NCBI RefSeq assembly: GCF_013761005.1
Contig: NZ_JACDUS010000008.1
Location: forward strand, 80,505 to 144,504
Reading direction: 5' to 3'
Length of the DNA: 64,000 nt
DNA from: Desulfosalsimonas propionicica
GTDB lineage: Bacteria > Desulfobacterota > Desulfobacteria > Desulfobacterales > Desulfosalsimonadaceae
The notes under the pieces are model-generated. The model did no database searches. It saw only the letters and a program-made list of their open reading frames with translations, and was not told where the DNA came from. How positions within the stretch are numbered: position 1 is the first letter of the stretch; the number at the start of each line of letters is the position of its first letter. The position numbers and the translations under genes are program-made. Positions 50,728 to 60,216 of this stretch are shown here, one piece after another.

Positions 50728-52521
50728 TTATCCATACATGTTTTCGATTTCGTTCTGGTAATTTTTGATTACTTCCTTGCGCTTGAGCTTCATGGTCTGG
50801 GTGAGCATCCCGTTTTCCACACTGAAATCTTCGGTGAGGAATTTGAATTTTTTCGGTATCTCATATCCGCCAAATGTCTTTTTCAGATGGCGGGTGATTT
50901 CATTTTCAATCATTTCCGTAAAAGCCGGGTTGGCAATCAGGTCCCCAGGGGCGGCCGAGGCGCCGTTTTTTTCAGCCCAGCGGGCGGCTGCCTCAAAATC
51001 CGGCACCACCAGGCAGACGTTATACGGCTTTCCCTCTCCGTAGATCGTTGCATTGGCCACGGGTGCAAGCAGTTTGATTTCCTCTTCGAGAACGGCCGGA
51101 AATACGTATTTTCCGTTGGAAAGCTTGTACTGCTCCTTGATCCGGCCGGTGATCCACAAAAAGCCGTCCTGGTCAAACATGCCCCGGTCCCCGGTGCGAA
51201 ATCCGCCGTCGGCCATGATGACCTCTTTTGTGGCCTCAGGCTGGTTGTGGTAGCCTTTCATCACATTGGGGCCGTAGACCACGATTTCTCCGTCCCCGGC
51301 GTCTTCTTCAACCACGGATTTGTCAATGGCCACCTTCTGGCCTTCGAGCACTTTGCCCACACTGCCGATTCTCCATGCACTACTGCAGTTCATTGAAACG
51401 GCCGGGGCGGTTTCGGTCAAGCCGTAGCAGTCGTAAATGGGTATGCCAATATCATAGAAAAACAGTGCGATCTCCTTGTTCATGGCAGCGCTGGCGGTCA
51501 GGGCGCCTGTGACCCGGCCTCCCATGGCCTCGCGGACCTTGGACAACACGGCCTTGTCAAAAAATCTGTGCTTGATGTTGAGCCACAGGCCGGGGGACCG
51601 GCCCTGTTCCACCAGCTCGTTTCGCTGCCGGGCAATTTGGCAGGCCTTGTCAAACAATGCTTTTTTGGTCTCTCCGGCATCTGTCATTTTGGCCTGGATG
51701 CCGTCATAAATTTTGTTGAAAACTCTGGGCACGGACACCAGGTATGTGGGCCGCACCAGGCGCAGGTCATCGCCAAGGGTCTGCACATCTCTCATAAAGC
51801 CCAGAGACCCCCCGAACTGAATCCAGTTGTTGAGCTCACCGCTCAAAGCATAAGAGTGGGCCCAGGGAAGCATGGACAGTCCCACCTGGTTTTCAGTGAG
51901 CTCCGGGTAAATGCGGTAGCCGGCCCTGGAACAATAGGTCAGGTTGCCGTGGGATAAAAGCACGCCCTTTGGCGCACCTGTGGTTCCGGAGGTGTAGATC
52001 AGAACGGCAATATCGTCTGGCCCCGGAATCAGGGGCTGGACCGGATTGGCCGCACCATCGTTTTCCAGGGCGGACAGGCTGTTTTTTCCTTCTGAGTCAA
52101 TGAGATAAATGTTTTCCAGGCCCGGAATTTCTTCAGGGAAATGTTTGACCTTCTCATAAACCTCCGGTGAGGACACCAGCAGAAACTTCAGCCCGCTGTC
52201 TGCGATAATGTATTTCCATGTGGCCACCAGTTCCTTTTCATACATGGGGATATATCTGGCTTTTCTGCCGTAAGTGGCAAAGGCCAGCACAGCCCATTCC
52301 GGCCGGTTGGCGGCGATGATGCCCACCGAGTCGCCGGGCTCCACTCCGAGCCGTGCCAGCCCGCCGCGGGCATTGTTGATGCGCCGGTCGATTTCCCCGT
52401 AAGACATGGAATCGAGTCCGCCGGCATCATTATGCACCCAGAACAGGATATTGTCCCTGAATTTTTTTTCGCTTTCCTGCCACCACTCAACCAGGTTGTC
52501 CGGTTTTTCATATGTCCACAT
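50728..52521 (-). CDS. AMP-forming long-chain acyl-CoA synthetase
   Basis: A 597-residue ANL-superfamily ligase that activates a carboxylate with ATP and CoA. P-loop YTSGTTGAPKGVLLSH, YGLTETAPAVS, the A8 hinge TGDRGMFDQDGFLWITGRIKEQYKLSNGKYV, and a C-terminal Lys (TQTMKLKRKEV) are present. The form is the long-chain FadD/FAA type. ATG 52521 with CGGAG upstream was chosen over the GTG 52527. It heads a three-gene cluster with the aminotransferase and DUF1614 gene. The exact substrate is unknown. Confidence 0.92.
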   Translation of the reverse strand: MWTYEKPDNLVEWWQESEKKFRDNILFWVHNDAGGLDSMSYGEIDRRINNARGGLARLGVEPGDSVGIIAANRPEWAVLAFATYGRKARYIPMYEKELVATWKYIIADSGLKFLLVSSPEVYEKVKHFPEEIPGLENIYLIDSEGKNSLSALENDGAANPVQPLIPGPDDIAVLIYTSGTTGAPKGVLLSHGNLTYCSRAGYRIYPELTENQVGLSMLPWAHSYALSGELNNWIQFGGSLGFMRDVQTLGDDLRLVRPTYLVSVPRVFNKIYDGIQAKMTDAGETKKALFDKACQIARQRNELVEQGRSPGLWLNIKHRFFDKAVLSKVREAMGGRVTGALTASAAMNKEIALFFYDIGIPIYDCYGLTETAPAVSMNCSSAWRIGSVGKVLEGQKVAIDKSVVEEDAGDGEIVVYGPNVMKGYHNQPEATKEVIMADGGFRTGDRGMFDQDGFLWITGRIKEQYKLSNGKYVFPAVLEEEIKLLAPVANATIYGEGKPYNVCLVVPDFEAAARWAEKNGASAAPGDLIANPAFTEMIENEITRHLKKTFGGYEIPKKFKFLTEDFSVENGMLTQTMKLKRKEVIKNYQNEIENMYG

Positions 52522-53157
52522 ATTCACTCCGATTTTTTAATTATTGAACACGTTGTCAGTGCGATGATCACCATGACAATTTTTGGGAAAACTGCATATA
52601 TGGCACAGATTGACCGGAAAATCAATTCGTAAACCGTTTGGAAAATAAATTTATGCCGCCTTGCTTTGCCATTTGCTGCGGATCAAGCCCGCAGATATCT
52701 GCTTGATGTGAATTGTAAGGGAAAGATCCGGCAGGGCTCCTCCGGCAATGGCATTATCACCGACTCCTTTGCCGGGCCAAACCTGCAAACTACAAGGTTT
52801 CAAAAGGTTTCTGCATCCATAAGAATCTGCCGCTGCGGGTCAATGACAAAATAGATAAGCCTGCCCTGCGCAAGAAAGCAAAGAAGATCCCGGAAGAACA
52901 ATGGTCCGGAGGTTCAGAAATGGAACTCATGAATCCGGAGAAGGGTAAAAGCAAATCCCTTGACTGGAAATGCCGGTGCTAACAGTATCTGTTTCGTGGT
53001 CAGCAACGAAAAGGAAAATAAGGCGATTCGCGACGGTCAGGTAGTGTTTGAAGGGTCGTACAAAAATACTGCCTGAGTCGGCAATAATAAACCGTTAAAG
53101 GCATACAGTTATCAAAAATGATTTTGCCTTAAGCGCTTTCCAATCCAAATTTCACTT
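52522..53157. pseudogene. Gene-poor stretch with decayed coding traces
   Basis: This 636-bp gap has no intact gene with a ribosome-binding site. Two stretches on the plus strand have coding-like composition: one open frame from about 52730 to 52981 that has no good start and ends in RCRC, and another from about 52950 to 53077 reading GANSICFVVSNEKENK before a stop. They are in different frames, which suggests an eroded gene with a frameshift. I could not identify the ancestral family. A 62-residue frame at 52666 has no support. Confidence 0.3.
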
Positions 53158-53334
53158 TTAAATGGGCTCACCGCATCTGTCACAGAAAAAAATCTTGTCA
53201 TTCTCAGCCGTTTCTTTCTGGGTAATAACCCGGTGCCGGGTCAGTGGGACCCAATCCTCACCCTTCATGCAATTGGTGCAAACGACAGTCTCATTAACAT
53301 AAATCGCCGCAATCTCATTTTGTTTAAAATCCAT
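53158..53334 (-). CDS. Small zinc-ribbon-like protein
   Basis: A 58-residue protein with two CxxC knuckles (VCTNCMKGEDW and FFCDRCGEPI), likely a zinc ribbon. The start MDFKQNE at 53334 has GGGAGG 7 bp upstream; the frame extends further but without support. Neighbours are a glycogen-binding domain protein and a STAS/receiver pair on the same strand. The role is unknown; such short proteins are common in Desulfobacterota. Confidence 0.65.
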   Translation of the reverse strand: MDFKQNEIAAIYVNETVVCTNCMKGEDWVPLTRHRVITQKETAENDKIFFCDRCGEPI

Positions 53335-53470
53335 GGTACCTCCCTCTTTGATCCTCAATAACCAAAAGGTTGATTTTTCCGGGCTTTGCTCTACATCATC
53401 AGATCTTTCATGAGGTTTGATCATGGGATTGTAAGTGTTCAATCTTTGGTGAAAGCAGCCGTGTCCCTGG

Positions 53471-53746
53471 CTACACTACGATAACATTATTCCGGGTTCC
53501 AAAGATGTTGTCGCAGAGTTGATTGTTGGCGGGATCAATACACCAGTCTCCGTTAACCCGGAATTTATATTCATGCCGTCCCGGCTGGAGCATTATTGCT
53601 TTTTCCCAAAACCCGCCCGGTTTTCTTTTAAAATGATGTTTTTGTGGATTCCAGCCGTTGAAATCGCCGCCAATACACACTTCTTCAGCATCCGGTGCAG
53701 TCAGTCGGAAAACAAAGCGTTTGCTTCCTTTATTGGTATTTCTCAC
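53471..53746 (-). CDS. Stand-alone glycogen-binding (CBM48, isoamylase N-terminal-like) domain protein
   Basis: A 91-residue single-domain protein: KRFVFRLTAPDAEEVCIGGDFNGWNPQ, GFWEKAIMLQPGRHEYKFRVNGDWCIDPANN, and NNVIVV, the early-set fold of AMPK-beta/CBM48 with the Trp residues that stack on glucans. Translation starts at a GTG with AAGGAG 7 bp upstream. No amylase or glycogen enzyme is adjacent. Possible role: glycogen or peptide binding scaffold (inference). Confidence 0.85.
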   Translation of the reverse strand: MRNTNKGSKRFVFRLTAPDAEEVCIGGDFNGWNPQKHHFKRKPGGFWEKAIMLQPGRHEYKFRVNGDWCIDPANNQLCDNIFGTRNNVIVV

Positions 53747-53767
53747 AATGCACTCCTTTTTTTCAGT

Positions 53768-54157
53768 TCATGAATATGATGTGCCGCCTTCTGATGAAAT
53801 CCCTGAGAGGCGGTTAGCAATGCTTTTTTTGATTAAAACGTTTTTTATTGCCGATTTCAGACGGTCCACGCCATGGTGACCCATGTAGACAAGCGCGGGA
53901 AAGTCGGGAAATTGCTGCCTGAAATCAAGATAGGCGTTCCATGTTGCCGCGATGTCCGGGTGAAGGCTTATGACTGCAAGATTAAAGCGGGAAAGATCCA
54001 GTGAATTGAAATCATGCTTTTCGACGCCAATGAGTTGGACATCATAGCCATCCTCTTTTAATTCTGAGGATATGGTTTTCTCTTCCCGGGAACCACTGCA
54101 GACGATCAAAATTTTTTTCAATTTTCCCTTTCCTCCCTTTTGCTCAAGATTTTGCAT
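53768..54157 (-). CDS. Degenerate receiver-like protein
   Basis: A 129-residue CheY-like protein: KKILIVCSGSREE takes the place of the acidic-pair strand, and LAVISLHPD has no Asp at the usual phosphoacceptor position, so it is probably a pseudo-receiver. The remainder (ALVYMGHHGVDRLKSAIKNVLIKK) follows the receiver pattern. The ATG at 54157 overlaps the STAS gene stop by one base (TGATG), a coupling sign; TTG 54121 with GGGAGGAAAGGG upstream is an alternative start. It likely acts with the STAS protein by protein contact rather than phosphorylation (inference). Confidence 0.7.
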   Translation of the reverse strand: MQNLEQKGGKGKLKKILIVCSGSREEKTISSELKEDGYDVQLIGVEKHDFNSLDLSRFNLAVISLHPDIAATWNAYLDFRQQFPDFPALVYMGHHGVDRLKSAIKNVLIKKSIANRLSGISSEGGTSYS

Positions 54158-54477
54158 CAGAGCGGCAATTGCTGCTTTTTGCCGAATTCAATGCAATTTG
54201 CCCCCTTTGGTGCAATTTGCCCGCAATGGTTCCCGATAAAAATCAATTTTTTTAAAGACAGGGCGGTCATGGGAAACTTTTTATGAAACACCTCCCGGCC
54301 GAACGCGGATACAGAATCAAGGGCTTCAGCCTTGATATAGATTTCTTTTAATTCGGAAGAAATGTCTTTTAGCGCACAAAGCAACTCCATTGCAGACATT
54401 CCGTCAAAATCTCCGCTCAGCTCTAAATCGATAGTGTTTTTTTTGTAAATACGCGCAATTGAAAAATTAGCCGCCAT
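54157..54477 (-). CDS. STAS-domain-like protein
   Basis: A 106-residue protein with a STAS/SpoIIAA-like pattern: IDLELSGDFDGMSAMELLCALKDISSELKEIYIKAEALDSVSAFGREVF, where a Ser sits at the site that is phosphorylated in anti-anti-sigma factors. The C-terminal part contains an unusual HCGQIAPKGANC stretch. The stop shares a base with the start of the receiver-like gene. It is 265 bp downstream of the sigma-54 activator gene, on the same strand. Confidence 0.65.
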   Translation of the reverse strand: MAANFSIARIYKKNTIDLELSGDFDGMSAMELLCALKDISSELKEIYIKAEALDSVSAFGREVFHKKFPMTALSLKKLIFIGNHCGQIAPKGANCIEFGKKQQLPL

Positions 54478-54742
54478 TTCAGAGCCCTATAGCTAAAAAA
54501 TTTATGCCGAAAATTTAATTAAAAAATGGCATTTCAACGCTGAAGGAAAAACATATACAAAATTTGTACCAACACAAAAATTTAATCTAACTACTTGATT
54601 TTTAGAGTAAATAAAAAAGAATCGGCGGTGAGTATAAAAGAAGGTGTGGGAATAATTGTTCCCGAAAAGTAAAAAAGCGGCGATTTTTGGCAGGATATTC
54701 GGGGGCTCAATAAAATCGGGAATCATTTTTCTCAAAAAAAGA

Positions 54743-57700
54743 TCAATCGATCCTGTATCTTTTCATCTTTTTATACAAAGTCCGGCGGGTGATTCCAAGC
54801 CGATCAGCAGCCCGCCCCCGGCGCCACTTGCTGTGCTCGAGTGCCGAGAGAATCAAATCTTTTTCATACCGGGCCAGTGCTTCCCTTAGTTCAACCGGGT
54901 TCTTTGTTGGCTTCGGCTGAGGAATTTCTGTCAATGATTTGGGAATATAAAACAAGCCAAGGGTAAAGTAGCGGTCAAGAACATTTTGCAATTCCCGCAC
55001 ATTGCCCGGCCAGTCATAGTTCTGGATGGCGTTGAGAATTTCTCCGGTGAGCGGGGCAAAGCCGGCCTGATCGGAATAAGCCTGGCGGAAGTGCTCGATA
55101 AGCAACGGCAGATCGTCGCGTCGCTCCCGCAGCGGGGGAATGTGTATGGGGATGACATCGATCCGGTAAAAGAAATCTTCCCGCATGACCCCGGTTTTGA
55201 CCAGCTCGCTAAGGTTGCGGTGGGTGGCTGCAATCAACCGGATGTCTTGATAAACCGGGGTATTTTCGCCAACCGGCGTATAGCCGTATCCTTCAATAAC
55301 CCGAAGGAGTTTGACCTGCATACCATGCCCGATTTCACCTATTTCATCCAGAAACAGGGTTCCTCCGTCTGCCATCGCCAGAAACCCTTTTTTATCTTGT
55401 TCCGCCCCGGTAAAGGCCCCTTTTTTATATCCGAAAAATTCGCTTTCAATAAGCGTATCCGGGATGGCACCGCAGTTGACCGCCACAAAGGGTGCATCCC
55501 GGCGATCGCTGTTTTCATGGATCGCTTTTGCCACCAACTCTTTGCCGGTTCCGGTTTCACCGTAAATCACCACATTGGAACCCGTTGCCGCGGCCTTTAC
55601 AATCATGTCGTAAACACCCTGCATTGCGGGACTTTTGCCGATGATATCGCCGAACCGGAAACGCTCTTTCATGCTGGATTTCAGGCGGATGTTTTCCTTG
55701 TCCAGATAGGCCGCGCGCTCGGCAAGAGCGATTTCCTGGCGCTTGCGCTCCGTAATGTCAATGGTGAGGGCCTCAAGAGTGGAAACCCGGCCGCTTTCAT
55801 TAAAGATGGGCGACAGAATGGTATAGTACCAGCACCCGGTTTTGGGGTTTTGATATTCCAGGCGCCCGGCCTTGCCGTCAAAAACCGAATCGCTGCGGCA
55901 CCAGGGGCATGGAGAATCAAAGCCCCACAGGGCCTTGTAGCAAAATTCGCCTGTGGCGTCCCGGCCCATTTTATCGATAAGCGACTTGCTCATAAACTCG
56001 ATTCTCAGCTGCCGGTCATGTGTGGAAATAAAGCCTTCGGCTGCTTCGATGATGGTTTGGAGCTTGGCCTCGCTTTGCCGGAGCGCCATCTCCGCTCGCT
56101 TGCGTTCAGTAATATCTATAAGAGAAACCACGCTCTGTGTAGTGTTGGGAATTATGTTGACGGTCAGATAGCCGTGGCGCAGTTCGCCGTTACGGGAAAA
56201 GAAACGGAACTCATAACTGAGGGGAGCTGCCCGGGGGTCACGCCTGCGCGAATAATGATTTTTTTTCATCCATTCCACATCATCTGAATGCACAAACTCG
56301 GTCCAGGATTTTTTCCATTCAAGTTCCTCCCTGGAATAGCCTGACAGTTTTTCAAAGTTGGAATTAACATGCGAAATGGTGGTATCCTGCTCAAGAATAA
56401 ACATTGCCGAACCCGATGTTTCGAATATGGCGCGGTAGTAATTCTCAGACTGACGCAGGGCATCCTCGGCCTTTTTGCGATCGGTGATATCAATGCAGGA
56501 AGCGATGCTGCGATTGGTTCCGGGGATCATGTCCACGGCCACCAAAATATTTCGTTTTTCATTGCGGCGATTAATGAAACGGAACTCATAATGCCGTGGT
56601 GCAGCCTCCGGATTCTGACGCCGCAAATAATGATTTTCCTTCATCCAGGCCAAATCATCGGATTGAATAAATTCAGTCCAGAATTTTTTTCCTTCAACCT
56701 CTTGCTTTAAATATCCGGAAAGTTCTTCGAAATTAGAGTTAACAAGAGGAATTGTTGTGTCCTCTTCAATAATGAACATAGCCGTGCCGGAGGTCTCGAA
56801 TATGGCACGGTAGTAGTTCTCAGACCGGCGCAGGGCTTCTTCGGCTCTCTTGCGCTCCAGGATCTCGCCGATTAAATGAGCTGCGGAATGAATTCTTTGT
56901 TTGGCCAGTTCAATGATAAAAGGGGGGCGGCTTTCATAGGCATTTGAACACGCGATTAAGTCTTTTACATCTACACTGTATTTTTTGGCCAGCTCTGACA
57001 ATTTGTTAATCTCAGTTGGCGGGTCGCCGTAGCCGACATTAATCGTGCCGATTATCTCGCCGCTGGCAAATATCGGCACGGCATAAAGCCGGATTCCGCC
57101 TTCACACGCAACATCCACCGGAAGTTCTGTCTCTGCGGCCTGTTTTGCGGTTTCCCGGCATGATTCATGGCAAAGCCATCTGCCGCAGCTCAGGGCCTTT
57201 GAAAGGTCATCTGTCCTGCACAAACGATATGAAGCCTGATCCATGAGCCTGCACCAGGCAGAAGAAAATATGCCCAGGGCATAATCGCTGTTTTTTTCAT
57301 AAACCGCAACCGAGGTTTCGAGCATATCCAGGAAATCGCCTACGATATTTTTAAGGGTTTCTTCTCCTACCGCATCAAGTATTTCCCGGCTGGTATTGAG
57401 TTGTGTCAAATCCCCGTAAGGCGGGACATAAGGCGTCCTTGAGGCGTGGTCTTCGGACAAAGGGGTTTTCTTTCGGCTGGAAAGCATCCACTCAATTTTT
57501 TGTAAGTCTTCTTCCATCCGTTTGCGGTCGGTGATATTGCGAATATTGCATTGCACCAACCTTGCCTTATCGACCATATAAATGTCGGTATAAATTATTT
57601 GCCCGGTCTTTGTCTGCACCGGCGCATCTTTGTAAGTAAGGATGCCGTCGGTTTCCAGTGCCTGCAATATTTCCCGGATGGTCCCGATATCTCCTGGAAA

Positions 57701-58273
57701 ACCGATATCTATGACTTCTTTTCCATAAAGCTCATCATGACGATAACCCAACATTTCAGTGATGGCAGGATTGGCATGGATTATTTTTCCTTCAGCTTTT
57801 TCCAGAAGCAACATCCCGTCATTTGCCGTTTCAAAAAGCCGCCTGTAGCGTTCTTCAGACTCTGATAACAAGTTTTCCAGTCGTTTGCGTTCGGTGATGT
57901 CTTCTATGGCAAGGAGGATAAGCCGATCTTTTCCGGATTTTCTTTGAATTTCCCGGGCATTGAAAAGCATGGTGCGTCTGCCGATGCCGGCAAATACGTG
58001 TTCTACCTCGTAGTTATCAAGGGTTGTTTTTCGGGGAAGCAGGGTTTCGAGCAGTTGTCGCAGTTTGGGAATGTCCCACTGTTTGTTGCCCAGGTCATAG
58101 ATGAACTGCCCAACGGTTTTTTCAGGTTTTACCTGAAAAGCGTCATAAAAGGAACGATTGGCGGAAATCACCCTTAAATCTTGATTCAGAACGATCAAGG
58201 ATTCACGCACAGTGTTGATGACACTCTCTGCGTATTCACGGGCCTCTTCTTCTGAGATTTCAGAATCTGTCAT
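54743..58273 (-). CDS. Multi-PAS, PocR-domain sigma-54-dependent transcriptional activator
   Basis: A 1176-residue cytoplasmic regulator. PAS domains at about residues 15-125 and 140-260 are followed by a PocR sensory domain (~286-430, with CRTDDLSKALSCGRWLCHESC and VPIFASGEIIGTINVGYG), three further PAS domains (~475-850; the last with CYKALWGFDSPCPWC), an AAA+ domain (Walker A GETGTGKE ~906, GAFTGA ~953, DEIGEIGHGMQVKLLRVIE), and a Fis-type HTH (LILSALEHSKWRRGRAADRLGITRRTLYKKMK). It should drive sigma-54 promoters in response to a small ligand and perhaps redox. Start 58273 has AGGAA 8 bp upstream; 58312 is a less supported extension. Targets are unknown; the STAS/receiver genes downstream are candidates. 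Confidence 0.92.
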   Translation of the reverse strand: MTDSEISEEEAREYAESVINTVRESLIVLNQDLRVISANRSFYDAFQVKPEKTVGQFIYDLGNKQWDIPKLRQLLETLLPRKTTLDNYEVEHVFAGIGRRTMLFNAREIQRKSGKDRLILLAIEDITERKRLENLLSESEERYRRLFETANDGMLLLEKAEGKIIHANPAITEMLGYRHDELYGKEVIDIGFPGDIGTIREILQALETDGILTYKDAPVQTKTGQIIYTDIYMVDKARLVQCNIRNITDRKRMEEDLQKIEWMLSSRKKTPLSEDHASRTPYVPPYGDLTQLNTSREILDAVGEETLKNIVGDFLDMLETSVAVYEKNSDYALGIFSSAWCRLMDQASYRLCRTDDLSKALSCGRWLCHESCRETAKQAAETELPVDVACEGGIRLYAVPIFASGEIIGTINVGYGDPPTEINKLSELAKKYSVDVKDLIACSNAYESRPPFIIELAKQRIHSAAHLIGEILERKRAEEALRRSENYYRAIFETSGTAMFIIEEDTTIPLVNSNFEELSGYLKQEVEGKKFWTEFIQSDDLAWMKENHYLRRQNPEAAPRHYEFRFINRRNEKRNILVAVDMIPGTNRSIASCIDITDRKKAEDALRQSENYYRAIFETSGSAMFILEQDTTISHVNSNFEKLSGYSREELEWKKSWTEFVHSDDVEWMKKNHYSRRRDPRAAPLSYEFRFFSRNGELRHGYLTVNIIPNTTQSVVSLIDITERKRAEMALRQSEAKLQTIIEAAEGFISTHDRQLRIEFMSKSLIDKMGRDATGEFCYKALWGFDSPCPWCRSDSVFDGKAGRLEYQNPKTGCWYYTILSPIFNESGRVSTLEALTIDITERKRQEIALAERAAYLDKENIRLKSSMKERFRFGDIIGKSPAMQGVYDMIVKAAATGSNVVIYGETGTGKELVAKAIHENSDRRDAPFVAVNCGAIPDTLIESEFFGYKKGAFTGAEQDKKGFLAMADGGTLFLDEIGEIGHGMQVKLLRVIEGYGYTPVGENTPVYQDIRLIAATHRNLSELVKTGVMREDFFYRIDVIPIHIPPLRERRDDLPLLIEHFRQAYSDQAGFAPLTGEILNAIQNYDWPGNVRELQNVLDRYFTLGLFYIPKSLTEIPQPKPTKNPVELREALARYEKDLILSALEHSKWRRGRAADRLGITRRTLYKKMKRYRID

Positions 58274-58659
58274 TTCTTTATTCCTGTAAATTTTCTTTTG
58301 CGGCCCAAACACGATTTGATCTGGCGGATAGCCTTTTCATTCTCATCAGGTAACTGAAATAACCGGGAGCATAATATAGTGCAGTCTGTCTCGGCGGGAG
58401 GGCAGATTATATGAATGGCGGCATGAGACCGAGAACGTGATAACCACAATAGGTCTTTTTTTAAATATAACAACAGTATAGGTGTTTTGCAAAAACAAGC
58501 CCGCACACTCCGGCATGCCTCAACCTGTTTTGCAGCCATTGATCAGTTCATGGCCCTCTTGAGAAAAGCAAAGAAAAGAAGCACAATAAAGTCGGTTTTT
58601 GTTGCGGCGTTACCATTAAGAATGCCAATATCGGCCTGAATAATTGCCTTTGTTCTCAA
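58274..58659. other. Intergenic region without recognised gene
   Basis: Between the divergent sigma-54 regulator and the small gene at 58716 I see no intact gene, RNA, or strong repeat in this part. It may hold the promoter of the regulator on the minus strand. Confidence 0.5.
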
Positions 58660-58688
58660 TTGACAACAATGTTTATTTTTTGCATATT
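58660..58688 (+). promoter_or_regulatory. Candidate sigma-70 promoter for the 58716 gene
   Basis: TTGACA (58660-58665) and CATATT (58683-58688) are 17 bp apart, giving a start near 58695 and a leader of about 20 nt before the 58716 gene. Confidence 0.55.
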
Positions 58689-58715
58689 TCTGAAACTAAA
58701 AAAGGGGGATAGATA

Positions 58716-59084
58716 ATGCATAACGTTTGGGCTGATGTGGACAAAAACAGGATTTACATAACAGTCGGCAAAATCAAAGATGAAGCCGAGATGCAATCTT
58801 TTGTTGATAAAGCCAAATCCGAATGCGAGAAGTTGACAGACGGGTTTACATGTCTGACAGATCTGCGGGGTTATGAATATCAGGATGAAATATTTGAGAA
58901 ATATATAAAGGAAATACAGGAATTTTTCTTAGCCCGAAATCTGTCAAAAGTTGCAAGGGTACATCGGTGGTCCGGACTTCTGGGTCATATGCAATTTGAT
59001 TATGTATCCCTTGACTTAGGCTACAGCGGCAAAAATGTCACAAGCATCGAGGAGGCCGAAAAGATTCTCGATGGTGAAGAATGA
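58716..59084 (+). CDS. Small protein, possible SpoIIAA/STAS-like fold
   Basis: A 122-residue soluble protein: MHNVWADVDKNRIYITVGK, DEAEMQSFVDKAKSECEKL, FTCLTDLRGYEYQDEIF, then a long helix and VTSIEEAEKIL. The alternating strand-helix pattern and the TCLTDLRG strand resemble SpoIIAA-like STAS-related proteins, but I cannot assign it firmly. RBS GGGGGA is well spaced before the ATG, and a good promoter lies upstream. Monocistronic. Function unknown. Confidence 0.65.
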   Translation: MHNVWADVDKNRIYITVGKIKDEAEMQSFVDKAKSECEKLTDGFTCLTDLRGYEYQDEIFEKYIKEIQEFFLARNLSKVARVHRWSGLLGHMQFDYVSLDLGYSGKNVTSIEEAEKILDGEE

Positions 59085-59159
59085 TAAAAAACCTGATTCA
59101 TCATCAGATGGATATTGAGAGCAATCGTTTGGAAATATCAATTTGATCCGTTCGGACAA

Positions 59160-60038
59160 TTATTGCCGCTGCACCACTATCACGCCTGCTGCCACTATAA
59201 TCAGGCCGATGACGTCTGTTGACTGAAGCGTATCGCCGAATGCAACCCATGCCATTATCATGGTTACCGGCGGCCCCAAATAAAAAAGGCTTGCCACACG
59301 AGTTGCATCGAGTCGCGAAAGCAGCAACCACATCAAGGCATAAGCTGCCAGGGAGACGCCGAGAATAAGCCAAACCATAGCGCTCATAAACGTTGGTGCC
59401 CAGCGGGTCGCTAAACTCTCAAGACCTATTGCGGGAATCGTTGCTGCCAAGGCAGTCGCCAGACTCTGGTAGAAAAGCGAGATATCCACGGGAAGGCGAT
59501 GGGCGCGGCCGTGCACTTCTATGTACCTTTGAAGCAGACTTGCCGCCGTTATCCCGACCACGGACCCGAACGGAATAAAGTACCCAAAAACGGATCCGGC
59601 ATCACTTAGATTGGTCCGGGCTCCCACGGCAATAATAACTCCGCAAAATCCGATCAACAATCCAAACCAGCGGCTAAGGGGCGTATGTTCCCCCACAACG
59701 GGGCCGGACAAGGCGCCGGTGAGCATCGGCTGGAGAGCCACAACCAGGGCAACAATGCCTGCGGGAACACCTTGTTGCAATGAAAAGAGCACGCAGCCCA
59801 GCCATACACCATGGGCAAGAAACCCCACAAGCAATGCAATGGCGGCATCATAAAAGCCAGGCCAACGCAGCCGGCCGCTTAGCGTCAGGTAAATCAGAAG
59901 AATGCATGTCAGTGCCCAATAACGCCAAAACAGAAGAGTAAACGGTCCGGTAAACGGCAGACCATATTCCGCACCGATGAATCCCGAGTTCCAGAGAAGG
60001 ACGAAACCGGCTGCCAGCCATGCCGTAGAGGAAACCAT
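59160..60038 (-). CDS. EamA/DMT-family transporter
   Basis: A 292-residue inner-membrane protein with ten predicted helices in two EamA halves (WLAAGFVLLWNSGFIGAEYGLPFTGPFTLLFWRYW at the start; GVSLAAYALMWLLLSRLDATRVASLFYLGPPVTMIMAWVAFGD near the end). Members export amino acids or metabolites. It is the last gene before the tRNA-fragment boundary, on the opposite strand to the integrase, and so belongs to the chromosome side. Confidence 0.9.
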   Translation of the reverse strand: MVSSTAWLAAGFVLLWNSGFIGAEYGLPFTGPFTLLFWRYWALTCILLIYLTLSGRLRWPGFYDAAIALLVGFLAHGVWLGCVLFSLQQGVPAGIVALVVALQPMLTGALSGPVVGEHTPLSRWFGLLIGFCGVIIAVGARTNLSDAGSVFGYFIPFGSVVGITAASLLQRYIEVHGRAHRLPVDISLFYQSLATALAATIPAIGLESLATRWAPTFMSAMVWLILGVSLAAYALMWLLLSRLDATRVASLFYLGPPVTMIMAWVAFGDTLQSTDVIGLIIVAAGVIVVQRQ

Positions 60039-60216
60039 AACGCGGAATAAAAGCCCTCCTGTCCAAGAATTTTAAATCGGCCGTATCCATCCAAATATAA
60101 CCACTTTTACAAAAAAATGGCAAAGCAATATCAATAATCGGGTTTTTTTATAGCAGTAAGCGGATAGAAGAAAGAGGTCAAAGTGCCTTTTTTGAAAATC
60201 CCACATTCCGAAAACC

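Noticed and set aside
54986..56287. 433-codon plus-strand frame opposite the sigma-54 regulator
   Set aside because: It lies wholly antisense to the conserved AAA+ and PAS region, without RBS or domain.
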